From: Nitratireductor pacificus pht-3B
GTDB taxonomy: Bacteria; Pseudomonadota; Alphaproteobacteria; Rhizobiales; Rhizobiaceae
DNA: 64,000 nt
Direction: 5' to 3'
Assembly: GCF_000300335.1 (NCBI RefSeq)
Contig: NZ_AMRM01000007.1
Span: forward strand, 62,001 to 126,000
In this document: in pieces, positions 50,828-63,941 of the stretch
Layout: each line of letters opens with the position of its first letter
How positions within the stretch are numbered: position 1 is the first letter of the stretch
Translations under genes and position numbers: made by a program
The notes under the pieces: model-generated
Databases searched by the model: none
Told to the model about the DNA's origin: nothing
What the model saw: the letters and a program-made list of their open reading frames with translations, nothing else

Positions 50828-51889
50828 ATGACAGAGAACACGATGATCGCCGCGGGCGAGACGCCTGGCAGCGAGACGAATTCTCCCGAGGAGGGAGATG
50901 AGGGATCGAGTAGATCCACATATGGCGCCGGCAATGGCCGCCTTTCCCTCTGGGAGAGGATGATGGCGGCGCTCGGCCTGCGCAACGGCTCGTCGCTGCG
51001 CGACGATCTCGCCGACGCGCTGTCCCAGCACACCCACGACAACACCGCCTTTTCGCCTGGCGAGCGGGCGATGCTCAACAACATCCTGCGGCTGCGCGAA
51101 CTGCGGGTCGAGGACGTCATGGTGCCGCGCGCCGACATTGAAGCGGTCGAGCTTTCCACGACGCTCGGCGACCTGCTGAACGCGTTCGAGCGCTGCGGCC
51201 ATTCGCGCATGCCTGTCTATGGCGAGACGCTCGACGACCCGCGCGGCATGGTTCACATCCGCGACGTGGTCGGCCATCTGATCCGCGCCTCGCGGCCGAA
51301 ACGCGGGCGCGGCCGGGTCAAGGCGGTCGATGCCACGGGCTTCGATCTGAGCAAGGTCGACCTGGCGAGCACCATTGGCGAGCTGAGCCTGATCCGGCGG
51401 CTGCTCTTCGTCCCGCCGTCCATGCTTGCCTCCGACCTGATGGCGCGGATGCAGGCCACGCGCACGCAGATGGCGCTCGTCATCGACGAGTATGGCGGCA
51501 CGGACGGCCTCGTCTCGCTGGAGGACATCGTCGAGATGGTCGTCGGCGACATCGAGGACGAGCATGACGATGACGACGCCCCGATGATCGAGGAAGCCAG
51601 CGATGGCGTCTTCGTCGTCGACGCGAAGGCCGAGATCGAGGATGTCGCCGAGGTTATCGGCGAGGCGTTTCGCGCCGAGGAGCATACCGAGGACGTCGAC
51701 ACGATCGGCGGCATGATCTTCAACGCGCTCGGCCGTGTCCCTGCGCGCGGCGAGGTGGTTCAGGCGATCCCGGGCTTCGAGTTTCAGGTGCTGGACGCCG
51801 ATCCGCGCCGCGTCAAGCGGGTGCGCATCGTCCACAACCGCGCTTCGGAGCGTAGGCGCCGCCTCGTCAAGCCCATGGATGCGGCCTGA
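50828..51889 (+). CDS. CorC/HlyC-type CBS-domain protein
   Basis: 353 residues. Two CBS domains (about residues 95-220) begin at LRVEDVMVPRADIEAVEL, with VIDEYGGTDGLVSLEDIVEM in the second. A C-terminal CorC_HlyC domain follows from residue 250 (EDVDTIGGMIFNALGRVPAR). There are no membrane helices. E. coli CorC has been linked to Mg/Co efflux; other relatives were named hemolysins. Regularly found between ybeY and lnt in this order. Confidence 0.9.
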   Translation: MTENTMIAAGETPGSETNSPEEGDEGSSRSTYGAGNGRLSLWERMMAALGLRNGSSLRDDLADALSQHTHDNTAFSPGERAMLNNILRLRELRVEDVMVPRADIEAVELSTTLGDLLNAFERCGHSRMPVYGETLDDPRGMVHIRDVVGHLIRASRPKRGRGRVKAVDATGFDLSKVDLASTIGELSLIRRLLFVPPSMLASDLMARMQATRTQMALVIDEYGGTDGLVSLEDIVEMVVGDIEDEHDDDDAPMIEEASDGVFVVDAKAEIEDVAEVIGEAFRAEEHTEDVDTIGGMIFNALGRVPARGEVVQAIPGFEFQVLDADPRRVKRVRIVHNRASERRRRLVKPMDAA

Positions 51890-52016
51890 CACGCATTCGG
51901 CCGGATCCCCGCCGTCCTGTCCTGTGCAATGCCGCTGAAACCGCTCGATAGGGTTTTGCCCTGTCGCGATGTGCTGATACTCCTTGAAGCCTGATTCATG
52001 CTGCACGGACGGACCC

Positions 52017-53600
52017 ATGGAGAGCCTCGCCGGACGGGTGATTTTGCTGAGCGGCTGGCAACGCGCTCTGCTGGCTTTCGCCGCCGGCGCGGGTGCTGCG
52101 TTCTCCCAGCCTCCGTTTGATTTCTTCGCTGCCTGCTTCATCGCCTTCCCGATCCTGGTCTGGCTGCTCGATGGAGCGGAGGGAGGCGGGCGCGGCTTCT
52201 TGTCGCGCCTCGCGCCCGCCTTCGCGACGGGCTGGTGGTTCGGGTTCGGCTATTTCCTGCTCGGCTTGTGGTGGATCGGCAACGCGCTCCTGGTCGATGC
52301 GGACAACTTTGCCTGGGCCTGGCCGTTCGCCGTCGTCGGCCTGCCCGCCTTCCTGGCCGTCTTCTACGGGCTGGCGGCTTTCCTGGCTCGGATGGTCTGG
52401 TCGGGAGGCCTTCTCCGGCTCGTCGCATTGGCACTGGCCTTCGGCCTGGCCGAATGGGTCCGCTCGATCATCTTCACCGGATTTCCGTGGAATGCCATCG
52501 GCTATTCTGCGATGCCGACTTTACTTGCGATGCAGTCGGCTAAATTGGTTGGCCTGGACGGCATGAACATTCTGGCCGTCTTCGTCTTCTCGGCGCCGGC
52601 GCTTCTGGGCACGCGCCGCCATCTGGTTCCCGGCGTCGCGGCTGCGACATTGTGTATCGCCGTGCAGCTTGGCTACGGATATCTGCGGCTGGCGCAGGAG
52701 CCGGAAGCCGGTGGAGCCCTTGCCCTCCGCATCGTCCAGCCTTCGATCGCGCAGACGGAGAAGTGGGATGCCGCGGAACAGGACCGCATCTTCAAGACCC
52801 TGATGGACCTGTCGTCCAGCCCCCGGCCGGAGGGAACGCCGCGGCCGCAGGCCATCCTGTGGCCGGAAACGGCGGTCCCTTTCCTGTTCACCGACCGTCC
52901 GGATGCCCTCGCCGAACTCGGAAATCTCCTGGAGGACGGCCAGGTGCTGCTCACCGGCGCCGTGCGCAGCGAGGGCGGGGAGCGCGCCGGCGATACCCGC
53001 TACTACAACGCCGTCGTGGCGGTCGCGTCGGATGGCACGATCTTTGATGCCGTGGACAAGACGCATCTGGTGCCGTTCGGGGAATACGTGCCGTTCGCCG
53101 GCCTTCTGGAGAGGCTCGGGATCGGCGCGATCGTGCAGTCCGCGGGACCCTTCACCGGGGGCGCGCCGCGCCACGCGATCGCCGTCGCCGAGGGCATTCG
53201 GGCGCTCCCATTCATCTGCTACGAGATTATTTTTCCGCGCCTGGTTAACGGGGCGACCGCCGGCGCCGATCTGCTGCTCAACGTGACCAACGATTCCTGG
53301 TTCGGGGTTTCGCCCGGTCCCTATCAGCATTTTCGCCAGACGCGGCTGCGGGCCATAGAATCCGGGATTCCGCTGGTCCGTGCCGCCAACAACGGAATTT
53401 CCGCCGTGGTCGATTCCGACGGGCGCATCGTCGACGCTTTCGATCTGAACGCGGTCGGAGCGCTGGATGTCGAGGTGCCGCTGCACAGAGGAGAAAAATA
53501 TTCTTACGGCACGCCGGGAACCAACAGCGCCATTGTTGCGTTGGGTTTCGGGTTCTTGCTTCTGCTTGGGAGTATCGTTCGCCGGTTGAGACCGAATTGA
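52017..53600 (+). CDS. lnt: Apolipoprotein N-acyltransferase
   Basis: 527 residues from the ATG at 52017; a TTG 33 bases upstream is less likely. Six or so N-terminal membrane helices (residues 10-210) precede a periplasmic nitrilase domain. All three catalytic residues are in view: Glu in ILWPETAVPF, Lys in DKTHLVPFGEYVPF, and Cys in FICYEIIFP. It adds the third acyl chain to lipoproteins in the inner membrane. It follows the CorC-like gene as in other Hyphomicrobiales. Confidence 0.95.
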   Translation: MESLAGRVILLSGWQRALLAFAAGAGAAFSQPPFDFFAACFIAFPILVWLLDGAEGGGRGFLSRLAPAFATGWWFGFGYFLLGLWWIGNALLVDADNFAWAWPFAVVGLPAFLAVFYGLAAFLARMVWSGGLLRLVALALAFGLAEWVRSIIFTGFPWNAIGYSAMPTLLAMQSAKLVGLDGMNILAVFVFSAPALLGTRRHLVPGVAAATLCIAVQLGYGYLRLAQEPEAGGALALRIVQPSIAQTEKWDAAEQDRIFKTLMDLSSSPRPEGTPRPQAILWPETAVPFLFTDRPDALAELGNLLEDGQVLLTGAVRSEGGERAGDTRYYNAVVAVASDGTIFDAVDKTHLVPFGEYVPFAGLLERLGIGAIVQSAGPFTGGAPRHAIAVAEGIRALPFICYEIIFPRLVNGATAGADLLLNVTNDSWFGVSPGPYQHFRQTRLRAIESGIPLVRAANNGISAVVDSDGRIVDAFDLNAVGALDVEVPLHRGEKYSYGTPGTNSAIVALGFGFLLLLGSIVRRLRPN

Positions 53601-53730
53601 CACATCGCCATTCGGGTACGCATAGTGTGTAAGCCGACTACTCCGATACCGTATTGTCAAGCTTGGGGCTGAGACAAGGTTTTGGGCGCGTCGGTCAATG
53701 GCAACCCCGTGCCTGATGGCGAGGGAATAT

Positions 53731-54144
53731 ATGAACAAGAATAAGAAAAAACCGAATCCGATCGATATCCATGTTGGTGGTCGGATAAGACTCAGAAGAA
53801 ACATGCTGGGAATGAGCCAGGAAAAGCTTGGTGAAAGCCTGGGCATAACTTTCCAGCAGATCCAGAAATATGAGAAGGGCACCAACCGGGTGGGCGCCAG
53901 CCGGCTGCAGGCAATCGCCTCGGTTCTGAGTGCGCCGGTGTCGTTCTTCTTCGAGGGCGCACCGGGTGAGGATGCGGGCGCTGCCGGGGGGATGGCTGAG
54001 GACGGTGCGTCCTTCGTGGTCGATTTCCTGAACAGCAGCGAGGGAGTCCAGCTCAACAGGGCCTTCGTCAAGATTTCGGATCCGAAGGTACGCCGCAGGA
54101 TCATCGACCTGGTGAAGGTCCTCGCTGCGGAAAGCCAGGATTGA
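53731..54144 (+). CDS. XRE-family helix-turn-helix regulator upstream of metK
   Basis: 137 residues from the ATG at 53731 (GAGGG five bases upstream); an ATG at 53698 is possible. The HTH_3 domain at about 12-66 reads IRLRRNMLGMSQEKLGESLG followed by ITFQQIQKYEKGTNRVGASR. The C-terminal 70 residues end VRRRIIDLVKVLAAESQD, and the whole resembles a conserved rhizobial regulator always found in this place. Its targets are not evident; nearness to metK suggests but does not show a link with SAM metabolism. Confidence 0.9.
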   Translation: MNKNKKKPNPIDIHVGGRIRLRRNMLGMSQEKLGESLGITFQQIQKYEKGTNRVGASRLQAIASVLSAPVSFFFEGAPGEDAGAAGGMAEDGASFVVDFLNSSEGVQLNRAFVKISDPKVRRRIIDLVKVLAAESQD

Positions 54145-54205
54145 GGCGCAGCCTCGGTCCATTGATCAGTTTTTTACGCAACTGATGACATAATATGCGA
54201 CGCAT

Positions 54206-54318
54206 GGGGGACGGGCGTACGCGCCCCTTCCCCATCCTGCCCCGTTTTTGAGATGTCGCCGCTGATCCAAGCTTGACCTTTGCGGGTGAGCTTGGCTAAC
54301 AGATGTGCGCCTGTTGCC
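54206..54318 (+). promoter_or_regulatory. Structured metK leader with overlapping hairpins
   Basis: Hairpin A pairs GGGG and GGGCG with CGCCC and CCCC (54206-54233). Hairpin B pairs CCAAGCT (54267-54273) with AGCTTGG (54289-54295). Hairpin C pairs GGC and AACAG (54294-54302) with CTGTTGCC (54311-54318). B and C share bases 54294-54295, so they compete. This could be a SAM-responsive element, but no known SAM aptamer can be matched by eye. Confidence 0.4.
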
Positions 54319-54354
54319 GACGTTCCGATCGGCTTCTTCTCAGAGGGGACACCC

Positions 54355-55632
<1,278 letters not shown>

Positions 55633-55641
55633 TCAGATCCG

Positions 55642-55672
55642 CGGCGCCGGCTCCTTGCGGGAACCGGCGCCG
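55642..55672 (+). terminator. metK hairpin terminator
   Basis: CGGCGCCGG (55642-55650) pairs perfectly with CCGGCGCCG (55664-55672), nine bases after the metK stop. No T-run follows, and trmB starts 26 bases later, so readthrough may be allowed. Confidence 0.5.
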
Positions 55673-55698
55673 TCGGCACAATTGCTGGGAAATTTCGA

Positions 55699-56409
55699 AT
55701 GGCCGAAGAGCGGCGAAAGCGGGCTACGGAAGCCTTTTACGGCCGCCGGCACGGCAAGACCCTGCGTCCGAAGCAGGGCGCGGCGCTCGAGACCTTCCTG
55801 GCATCGGCGTTGATCGACCTCCGCCGCGATCCCCCCTCCGATCTGACATCTCTGTTTGCCGATCCGGTTGAATCCGTACGGCTGGAGATCGGCTTCGGCG
55901 GCGGCGAGCACCTGCTTGGCGAGGTCGCCCGCTATCCGCAGACCGGCTTCATCGGCGTCGAACCCTTCGTCAACGGCATGGCCAAGATGGCTGCCGCAGT
56001 GGAGGACGCGGGAGGGCTTCCGGGCAATCTGCGCGTCTACAATGACGACGCCACGGTTCTGCTGGACTGGCTTCCTGCGGGTGCGCTGGCCGGCATCGAT
56101 CTTCTGTATCCCGATCCCTGGCCCAAGAAGCGGCACTGGAAACGGCGTTTCGTGAGCGCCGTCAATCTCGACCGCTTCGCGCGCGTCCTGAAGCCGGGCG
56201 CGCCGTTTCGCTTCGCCTCGGACATCGACACCTATGTCGACTGGACGTTGCAGCACTGCCGTGCGCACCCGGCCTTCGAATGGTGCGCCGCGAGCGCCGC
56301 CGACTGGCGCACACCCTATGACGGCTGGCCGGGAACGCGTTACGAAGCCAAGGCGATCCGCGAGGGCCGGACCCCCGCCTATCTCACCTTCCGCCGCACC
56401 AGTCAGTAG
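55699..56409 (+). CDS. trmB: tRNA (guanine-N7-)-methyltransferase
   Basis: 236 residues. [20 protein letters not shown] is the SAM-binding motif [20 protein letters not shown] is the characteristic TrmB motif, and [14 protein letters not shown] follows. It makes m7G46 in tRNA and consumes SAM from the neighbouring metK product. The last seven bases overlap a small convergent gene on the other strand. Confidence 0.95.
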   Translation: MAEERRKRATEAFYGRRHGKTLRPKQGAALETFLASALIDLRRDPPSDLTSLFADPVESVRLEIGFGGGEHLLGEVARYPQTGFIGVEPFVNGMAKMAAAVEDAGGLPGNLRVYNDDATVLLDWLPAGALAGIDLLYPDPWPKKRHWKRRFVSAVNLDRFARVLKPGAPFRFASDIDTYVDWTLQHCRAHPAFEWCAASAADWRTPYDGWPGTRYEAKAIREGRTPAYLTFRRTSQ

Positions 56410-56564
56410 CGCTGCGACGCGTAAAACTGCTCGGGATCGATGCCGAGGCGCTTCAGGTCGGCGGCCTTGGCGCGGCGACGGTCGCGCACCGCCGCGGAAA
56501 CCGCCATCGCGCTTTCGATGGTGCCGAAGAATTCGCCGATTCCACGCATGAAGTTGCGGCTCAT
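56403..56564 (-). CDS. Small conserved-type protein, 53 residues
   Basis: On the minus strand an ATG at 56564, with AAAGG eight bases upstream, opens a 53-codon frame. It begins [20 protein letters not shown] and ends [15 protein letters not shown]. The composition is protein-like (an amphipathic, Arg/Ala-rich helix in the middle), and the ending DLKRLGIDP recalls DUF1127 proteins, though the match is short. It fills the trmB-rimP gap, convergent with trmB by seven bases. Function unknown. Confidence 0.65.
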   Translation of the reverse strand: MSRNFMRGIGEFFGTIESAMAVSAAVRDRRRAKAADLKRLGIDPEQFYASQRY

Positions 56565-56704
56565 CACGATTGCCTTTCACTTTGCTTGTGCATTGCAGCA
56601 TAGATAGTCCCACCGTCGCCGAGAAAGAAGCGACGAATCGGCAGGGCTGCCATGCAATTGTGCGTCGCAGCATCCGCGTCCGGCGGAGGCCCCGCCCATC
56701 GGCC

Positions 56705-56733
56705 CTTGAAAAAAGGGGCCGTCTCGGCTATAT
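56705..56733 (+). promoter_or_regulatory. Promoter of the rimP-nusA-infB operon
   Basis: CTTGAA (56705-56710) and CTATAT (56728-56733), 17 bases apart, differ by one base from the rhizobial housekeeping consensus CTTGAC-N17-CTATAT. Transcription would start near 56740, giving an 80-base leader before rimP. Confidence 0.7.
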
Positions 56734-56763
56734 CGCAATCAAATTCTTGGTCACTATGACGGA

Positions 56764-56793
56764 GAGTGGGTCCCGCCGGTCCCGCTCTTTTTT
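56764..56793 (+). terminator. Attenuator-like terminator in the rimP leader
   Basis: GAGTGGG (56764-56770) pairs with CCCGCTC (56781-56787, one G-U pair), followed by six T (56788-56793). This is an intrinsic terminator between promoter and first gene. Premature terminators before rimP have been proposed as attenuators in rhizobia, which this would fit. Confidence 0.65.
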
Positions 56794-56819
56794 GTTAAGG
56801 GCATCTGCCCGGAGGCTTG

Positions 56820-57509
56820 ATGACGGCAGTTTCAGGAGAAATGATCGGTGACGACCGGCTGATCCGCGAGAGCGGCATCGAGGCGCGCGTGGCGGCGATC
56901 ATCGCTCCGGTTCTGGGCGCCATCGGCTACCGCTTGGTGCGCGTGCGCATGACCGCGCAGGAGGGCGCCACGCTCCAGATCATGGCCGAGCGTCCCGACG
57001 GCACCATGTCGGTCGAGGATTGCGAGGAGGTCAGCCGCGCCCTGTCTCCGGTGCTCGATGTGGAAGATCCCATCGACACCGCCTACCAGCTGGAGATCTC
57101 GTCTCCCGGCATCGACCGGCCGCTGGTGCGCAAGTCCGATTTCGCTGCGGCCGTCGGCCATCTGGTGAAGATTGAGACGGCGGAGCCGCTCGAGGGCCGC
57201 AAGCGCTTCCGCGGCTTTGTGGTCGAGAGCGACGAGGAGACGGTGACCATCGAGCCGGAAACGGTGGAGAGCGAGGAAGATGAAGCCTTCCTCTACGGGA
57301 TACCCTTCCTGGCGATCGCCGAGGCCCGGCTGGTCCTGACCGATGAGCTGGTCCGCGACGCCCTGAGACAGGACAAGGAAGAGCGCCGTCAGCGCAAGCG
57401 TGACCGCCGCCCGACCGCAAGCGAGCGGGCCGCGTTGCGGTCCAGCAAGGAAAATGGAACAGAGCGGGCTCCGGACGAAGAAACCGGAACCCAGGCCGAA
57501 GGAGAATAA
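56820..57509 (+). CDS. rimP: Ribosome maturation factor RimP
   Basis: 229 residues from the ATG at 56820 (GGAGG just upstream); a TTG one codon earlier and an ATG at 56841 are alternatives. Domain 1 contains [20 protein letters not shown] and [18 protein letters not shown], then [12 protein letters not shown], the RimP hallmark. A charged tail of about 55 residues ([12 protein letters not shown]) is an alphaproteobacterial extension. It assists 30S assembly. The stop directly abuts nusA. Confidence 0.95.
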   Translation: MTAVSGEMIGDDRLIRESGIEARVAAIIAPVLGAIGYRLVRVRMTAQEGATLQIMAERPDGTMSVEDCEEVSRALSPVLDVEDPIDTAYQLEISSPGIDRPLVRKSDFAAAVGHLVKIETAEPLEGRKRFRGFVVESDEETVTIEPETVESEEDEAFLYGIPFLAIAEARLVLTDELVRDALRQDKEERRQRKRDRRPTASERAALRSSKENGTERAPDEETGTQAEGE

Positions 57510-57510
57510 A

Positions 57511-59124
57511 ATGGCTGTCAGTGCGAACAGGCTGGAGCTTCTGCAGATCGCCGACGCGGTGGCTCGCGAAAAGTCCATCGACAAGCAGATCGTCATCGCC
57601 GCGATGGCCGATGCGATCCAGAAGGCCGCGCGCTCGCGCTACGGTCAGGAGACCAACATCCGCGCCGACATCAACGCCCAGACCGGCGAGATGAAGCTGC
57701 AGCGCCTGATGGAAGTGGTCGAGGCGGTCGAGGAACCGGCCCGCGAGATCTCGCTGAAAGATGCCCGCACCCGCAACCCGGACGCCCAGGCCGGCGATTT
57801 CATCGCCGAGCAGCTTCCGCCGATGGAGTTCGGCCGCATCGCCGCCCAGTCCGCCAAGCAGGTCATCGTGCAGAAGGTGCGCGAGGCCGAGCGCGACCGC
57901 CAGTACGACGAATACAAGGACCGCATCGGCGAGATCGTCAATGGCACCGTCAAGCGCGTCGAGTACGGCAATGTCATCGTCGATCTCGGCCGTGGCGAGG
58001 CGATCATCCGCCGCGACGAGCTGATCCCGCGCGAGATCTTCAAGTATGGCGACCGCGTCCGCGCCTATGTCTATGACGTGCGCCGCGAGCAGCGCGGTCC
58101 GCAGATCTTCCTGTCGCGCACCCATCCGCAGTTCATGGCGAAGCTGTTCACCATGGAAGTGCCGGAAATCTACGACGGCATCATCGAGATCCGTTCGGTC
58201 GCCCGTGATCCGGGCTCGCGCGCCAAGATCGCCGTGATCAGCCATGATTCCTCGATCGATCCCGTCGGCGCCTGCGTCGGCATGCGCGGCAGCCGCGTCC
58301 AGGCGGTCGTCGGTGAGCTTCAGGGCGAGAAGATCGACATCATTCCGTGGAACGAGAACGCGGCGTCGTTCATCGTCAACGCGCTGCAGCCGGCGGAAGT
58401 CGCCAAGGTGGTGCTCGACGAGGACGCGGAGCGCATCGAGGTGGTGGTGCCGGACGACCAGCTTTCGCTGGCCATCGGCCGCCGCGGCCAGAATGTGCGC
58501 CTCGCCTCGCAGCTTACCGGCTGGGACATCGACATCCTGACCGAGGAAGAGGAATCGCAGCGTCGCCAGAAGGAATTCACCGAGCGTTCGGGCCTCTTCA
58601 TGGACGCCCTCAACGTCGACGAGATGGTCGGCCAGGTTCTGGCGTCGGAAGGCTTCTCGAGCGTTGAGGAAGTCGCCTTCGTCGAGCTGGGCGAGATCGC
58701 GTCCATCGACGGTTTCGACGACGACACTGCCGGCGAGATCCAGATGCGCGCCCGCGAATATCTGGACCGCATCGAGGAAGAGCGCGACGCAAGGCGCAAG
58801 GAGCTGGGCGTCGAGGACGAGCTGCGCGAGCTGCCCGGCATGACCACCGCCATGATGGTGGCGGTCGGCGAGGATGGCGTGAAGACCATCGAGGATTTTG
58901 CTGGCTACGCGGTCGACGACCTCGTCGGCTGGAAGGAGCGCAAGGACGGCGAGACCAAGTTCGAGGCCGGGGTCTTCTCCGATCTCGACATCTCGCGCGT
59001 CGAGGCCGAGCAGATGGTCGTTGCCGCGCGCCTGAAGGTCGGCTGGATCACCGAGGAAGAGCTGGCGGCCGCCGATGAAGGCGAGGAAGCCGGTTCCGAG
59101 GACGCCGAAGCTGCGGAAGCCTGA
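57511..59124 (+). CDS. nusA: Transcription termination/antitermination protein NusA
   Basis: 537 residues from the ATG at 57511 (AAGGAG eight bases upstream). The N-terminal polymerase-binding domain is followed by S1 ([20 protein letters not shown]), KH1/KH2 ([40 protein letters not shown]) and two acidic C-terminal repeats. It acts in pausing, termination and rRNA antitermination. Second gene of the rimP operon. Confidence 0.97.
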   Translation: MAVSANRLELLQIADAVAREKSIDKQIVIAAMADAIQKAARSRYGQETNIRADINAQTGEMKLQRLMEVVEAVEEPAREISLKDARTRNPDAQAGDFIAEQLPPMEFGRIAAQSAKQVIVQKVREAERDRQYDEYKDRIGEIVNGTVKRVEYGNVIVDLGRGEAIIRRDELIPREIFKYGDRVRAYVYDVRREQRGPQIFLSRTHPQFMAKLFTMEVPEIYDGIIEIRSVARDPGSRAKIAVISHDSSIDPVGACVGMRGSRVQAVVGELQGEKIDIIPWNENAASFIVNALQPAEVAKVVLDEDAERIEVVVPDDQLSLAIGRRGQNVRLASQLTGWDIDILTEEEESQRRQKEFTERSGLFMDALNVDEMVGQVLASEGFSSVEEVAFVELGEIASIDGFDDDTAGEIQMRAREYLDRIEEERDARRKELGVEDELRELPGMTTAMMVAVGEDGVKTIEDFAGYAVDDLVGWKERKDGETKFEAGVFSDLDISRVEAEQMVVAARLKVGWITEEELAAADEGEEAGSEDAEAAEA

Positions 59125-59147
59125 GATGGGCCTGAGCGGGAGATACC

Positions 59148-59788
59148 GTGGACGAGATGAACGACCGCACATGCATCGTCACGCGCACGGCGCGACCGGC
59201 AGAGGACCTGATGCGGTTCGTCGCCGGGCCGGACGGCATGGTCGTGCCGGATCTGAAGCGCAATCTCCCCGGTCGGGGCTGCTGGGTCACCGCTGACCGC
59301 GCCCATGTCGACCTGGCCGCGAAGAAGAACATCTTCGCGCGGGCGCTGAAGGCTCCGGTCAGGCCGCCCGACGATCTAGGCGGAATGGTCGACGATCTGC
59401 TTGCGAAAGCCGCCCTTGGCGCTCTTGGCCTTGCGCGCAAGGCCGGTGCCGTGGCATTGGGTGCGGCCAAGGTCGAAGCTTCCGTGCGCAGCGGCAAGGC
59501 CGTGGCAGTCCTGCACGCCCGGGAAGCCTCGGATGATGGCGTGCGCAAGATCGCTTCCGCCCGGCGCTCGGTCGTCCACCTGGGTGGACCGGAGGTGCCC
59601 GCATACAAACTCTTTTCCGAGCAAGAATTGAGTTTGGCATTGGGGGCAACAAATGTGATACATGCTGCCGTGTTCGGGCGGGACGCGGGCAAGGCGGCGC
59701 TGAAACGCGTGGTGGCGCTCGGAAAGTTTCGAGGCAATTGCGCGGAAAACCCGGAAGCGGATGCGCTAGGCACCGCAGAGGATGTGGA

Positions 59789-59792
<4 letters not shown>
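59148..59792 (+). CDS. YlxR-L7Ae fusion RNA-binding protein
   Basis: 214 residues from a GTG at 59148 with GGGAG upstream; an ATG at 59157 is also possible. Residues 1-80 form a YlxR domain (DUF448: [31 protein letters not shown]). Residues of about 90-190 form a ribosomal L7Ae/YlxQ-like domain ([32 protein letters not shown]). Separate ylxR and ylxQ genes occur in Bacillus between nusA and infB; here they are one chain. Overlaps infB by four bases. Confidence 0.88.
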
Positions 59793-62362
<2,570 letters not shown>

Positions 62363-62380
62363 TCCGTCCGGTTCGATTTC

Positions 62381-62408
62381 CCGGCGGAGCGCTCTGTCGC
62401 TCCGCCGG
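62381..62408 (+). terminator. Perfect 11-bp hairpin after infB
   Basis: CCGGCGGAGCG (62381-62391) pairs with CGCTCCGCCGG (62398-62408) around CTCTGT, 19 bases past the infB stop. No T-run follows; rbfA begins 85 bases later, so it may be a processing or partial termination site. Confidence 0.55.
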
Positions 62409-62492
62409 CGTCATCCGGCGCGATCCCCGTTCCCTGATTTGCCGATATCCGCAAGGCGGGTACAATAGAGCATTCCCGTAAGAAGGTGCCCC

Positions 62493-62912
62493 ATGCCGTC
62501 TTCCGCGCCATCCCAGCGTCAGCTTCGCGTCGGCGAACAGGTGCGCCATGCCATCGCCCAGCTTCTGCAGCGCGGCGATGTGATGGACGACACGCTTGAA
62601 AATACCGTCGTCTCGGTGTCCGAGGTGCGCATGTCACCGGACCTGAAGATCGCCACCGCCTATGTGTCGCCGCTCGGCGCCGGCGACAGGGATGCGGTGG
62701 TCGAGGCGCTCAACCGTCATGCGCGCTTCATTCGCGGCCGCATCACGCCGGCGCTCCGGCAGATGAAGTACATGCCCGAACTGCGCTTCCGTTTTGACGA
62801 GAGTTTCGACAATTTCAGCAAGATCGACCGCCTGCTGAAGTCGCCCAAAGTGGCGCGCGACCTGGACGAGGACGATCTGGGCGAAGACGGACCTGATGGG
62901 GGCGACCGCTGA
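62493..62912 (+). CDS. rbfA: Ribosome-binding factor A
   Basis: 139 residues. [20 protein letters not shown] at the N terminus, [20 protein letters not shown] and [20 protein letters not shown] are RbfA signatures (KH-like fold). It binds helix 1 of 16S rRNA in late 30S assembly and cold adaptation. Overlaps truB by one base. Confidence 0.95.
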   Translation: MPSSAPSQRQLRVGEQVRHAIAQLLQRGDVMDDTLENTVVSVSEVRMSPDLKIATAYVSPLGAGDRDAVVEALNRHARFIRGRITPALRQMKYMPELRFRFDESFDNFSKIDRLLKSPKVARDLDEDDLGEDGPDGGDR

Positions 62913-63847
62913 TGGCCCGGCGCGGAAAGAAGAAGGGCCGTCCGGTCAATGGCTGGCTGATCCTCGACAAGCCCGCCGGCATGGGCTCGACCGAAGCGGT
63001 CTCCAAGGTCAAGTGGCTGTTCAAGGCCGAGAAGGCCGGTCACGCCGGAACGCTCGATCCGCTGGCCTCGGGCATGCTGCCCATCGCGCTGGGGGACGCA
63101 ACCAAGACCGTGCCGTTCGTCATGGATGGCGCAAAGGTCTATCGCTTCACCGTGGCCTGGGGCGAGGAGCGCAGCACCGACGACCTCGAAGGTCCGGTGG
63201 TGGAAAGCTCCGACAGGCGTCCGGGCGAGGAGGAGGTGCGCGGCCTGCTGCCCCGCTACACCGGCATCATCATGCAGACGCCGCCGCAGTTCTCTGCCAT
63301 CAAGATCAACGGCGAACGCGCCTACGATCTGGCCCGTGGCGGCGAGACCGTCGAGATCGCCGCGCGCGAAATCGAGATCGGCCGGCTCGATCTGCTGGAG
63401 TTCACGCCGGACAGGGCGGTTTTCGAGGTCGAGTGCGGCAAGGGCACCTATGTGCGCAGCCTCGCACGCGACATGGGGCGCGATCTGGGCTGCTTCGGCC
63501 ACATCGCCGAATTGCGCCGCACCGAGGTCTATCCCTTCACGCCCGAGCAGATGGTCGATCTCCCGCCGCTCGAGGAGGCGGCCGAAGCGGCCCACGCGGA
63601 AGAGGGGGATTTCGCTCCCCTGGACGATGCCCTGCTCGATGTCGCCACCGCGCTGGAGGGGCTGCCGGAGATCGCGGTGAACGACGATGCCGCCGCCCGC
63701 ATCCGCCTCGGCAACCCGGTCATCGTGCGCGGCCGCGATGCGCCCGTCGAGGCGCCGGAGGCATGGGCCAGCGCCCGCGGCCGGCTGGTTGCGCTGGGCG
63801 TCGTCGAGGCGGGGATGTTCAAGCCGAAGCGCGTCTTCGCGGCCTGA
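62912..63847 (+). CDS. truB: tRNA pseudouridine(55) synthase
   Basis: 311 residues. [16 protein letters not shown] at the start, [20 protein letters not shown] with the catalytic Asp, [19 protein letters not shown] and [18 protein letters not shown] are TruB motifs. It makes pseudouridine 55 in the T-loop of tRNAs. Coupled to rbfA (stop and start share one base). rpsO usually follows, beyond the window. Confidence 0.96.
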   Translation: MARRGKKKGRPVNGWLILDKPAGMGSTEAVSKVKWLFKAEKAGHAGTLDPLASGMLPIALGDATKTVPFVMDGAKVYRFTVAWGEERSTDDLEGPVVESSDRRPGEEEVRGLLPRYTGIIMQTPPQFSAIKINGERAYDLARGGETVEIAAREIEIGRLDLLEFTPDRAVFEVECGKGTYVRSLARDMGRDLGCFGHIAELRRTEVYPFTPEQMVDLPPLEEAAEAAHAEEGDFAPLDDALLDVATALEGLPEIAVNDDAAARIRLGNPVIVRGRDAPVEAPEAWASARGRLVALGVVEAGMFKPKRVFAA

Positions 63848-63923
63848 ACCCTGCCTGCGTCGAATTTCCGGAAACGCCGCGCAACCGATGCGCATCTCAT
63901 GCATTGTCTATAGCAATTTGCAG

Positions 63924-63941
63924 TCAGGTGGTTACACCTGA
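63924..63941 (+). other. Perfect 7-bp inverted repeat after truB
   Basis: TCAGGTG-GTTA-CACCTGA, 77 bases past the truB stop. It has no T-run and could be a hairpin or an operator for the next gene. The remainder of 63848-64000 holds no feature that I can support. Confidence 0.4.

Noticed and set aside
54145-54354. Known SAM riboswitch before metK
   Set aside because: Hairpins are present, but the conserved loops of SAM-II, SAM-V or SAM/SAH aptamers could not be matched by eye, so only a generic structured leader is reported.
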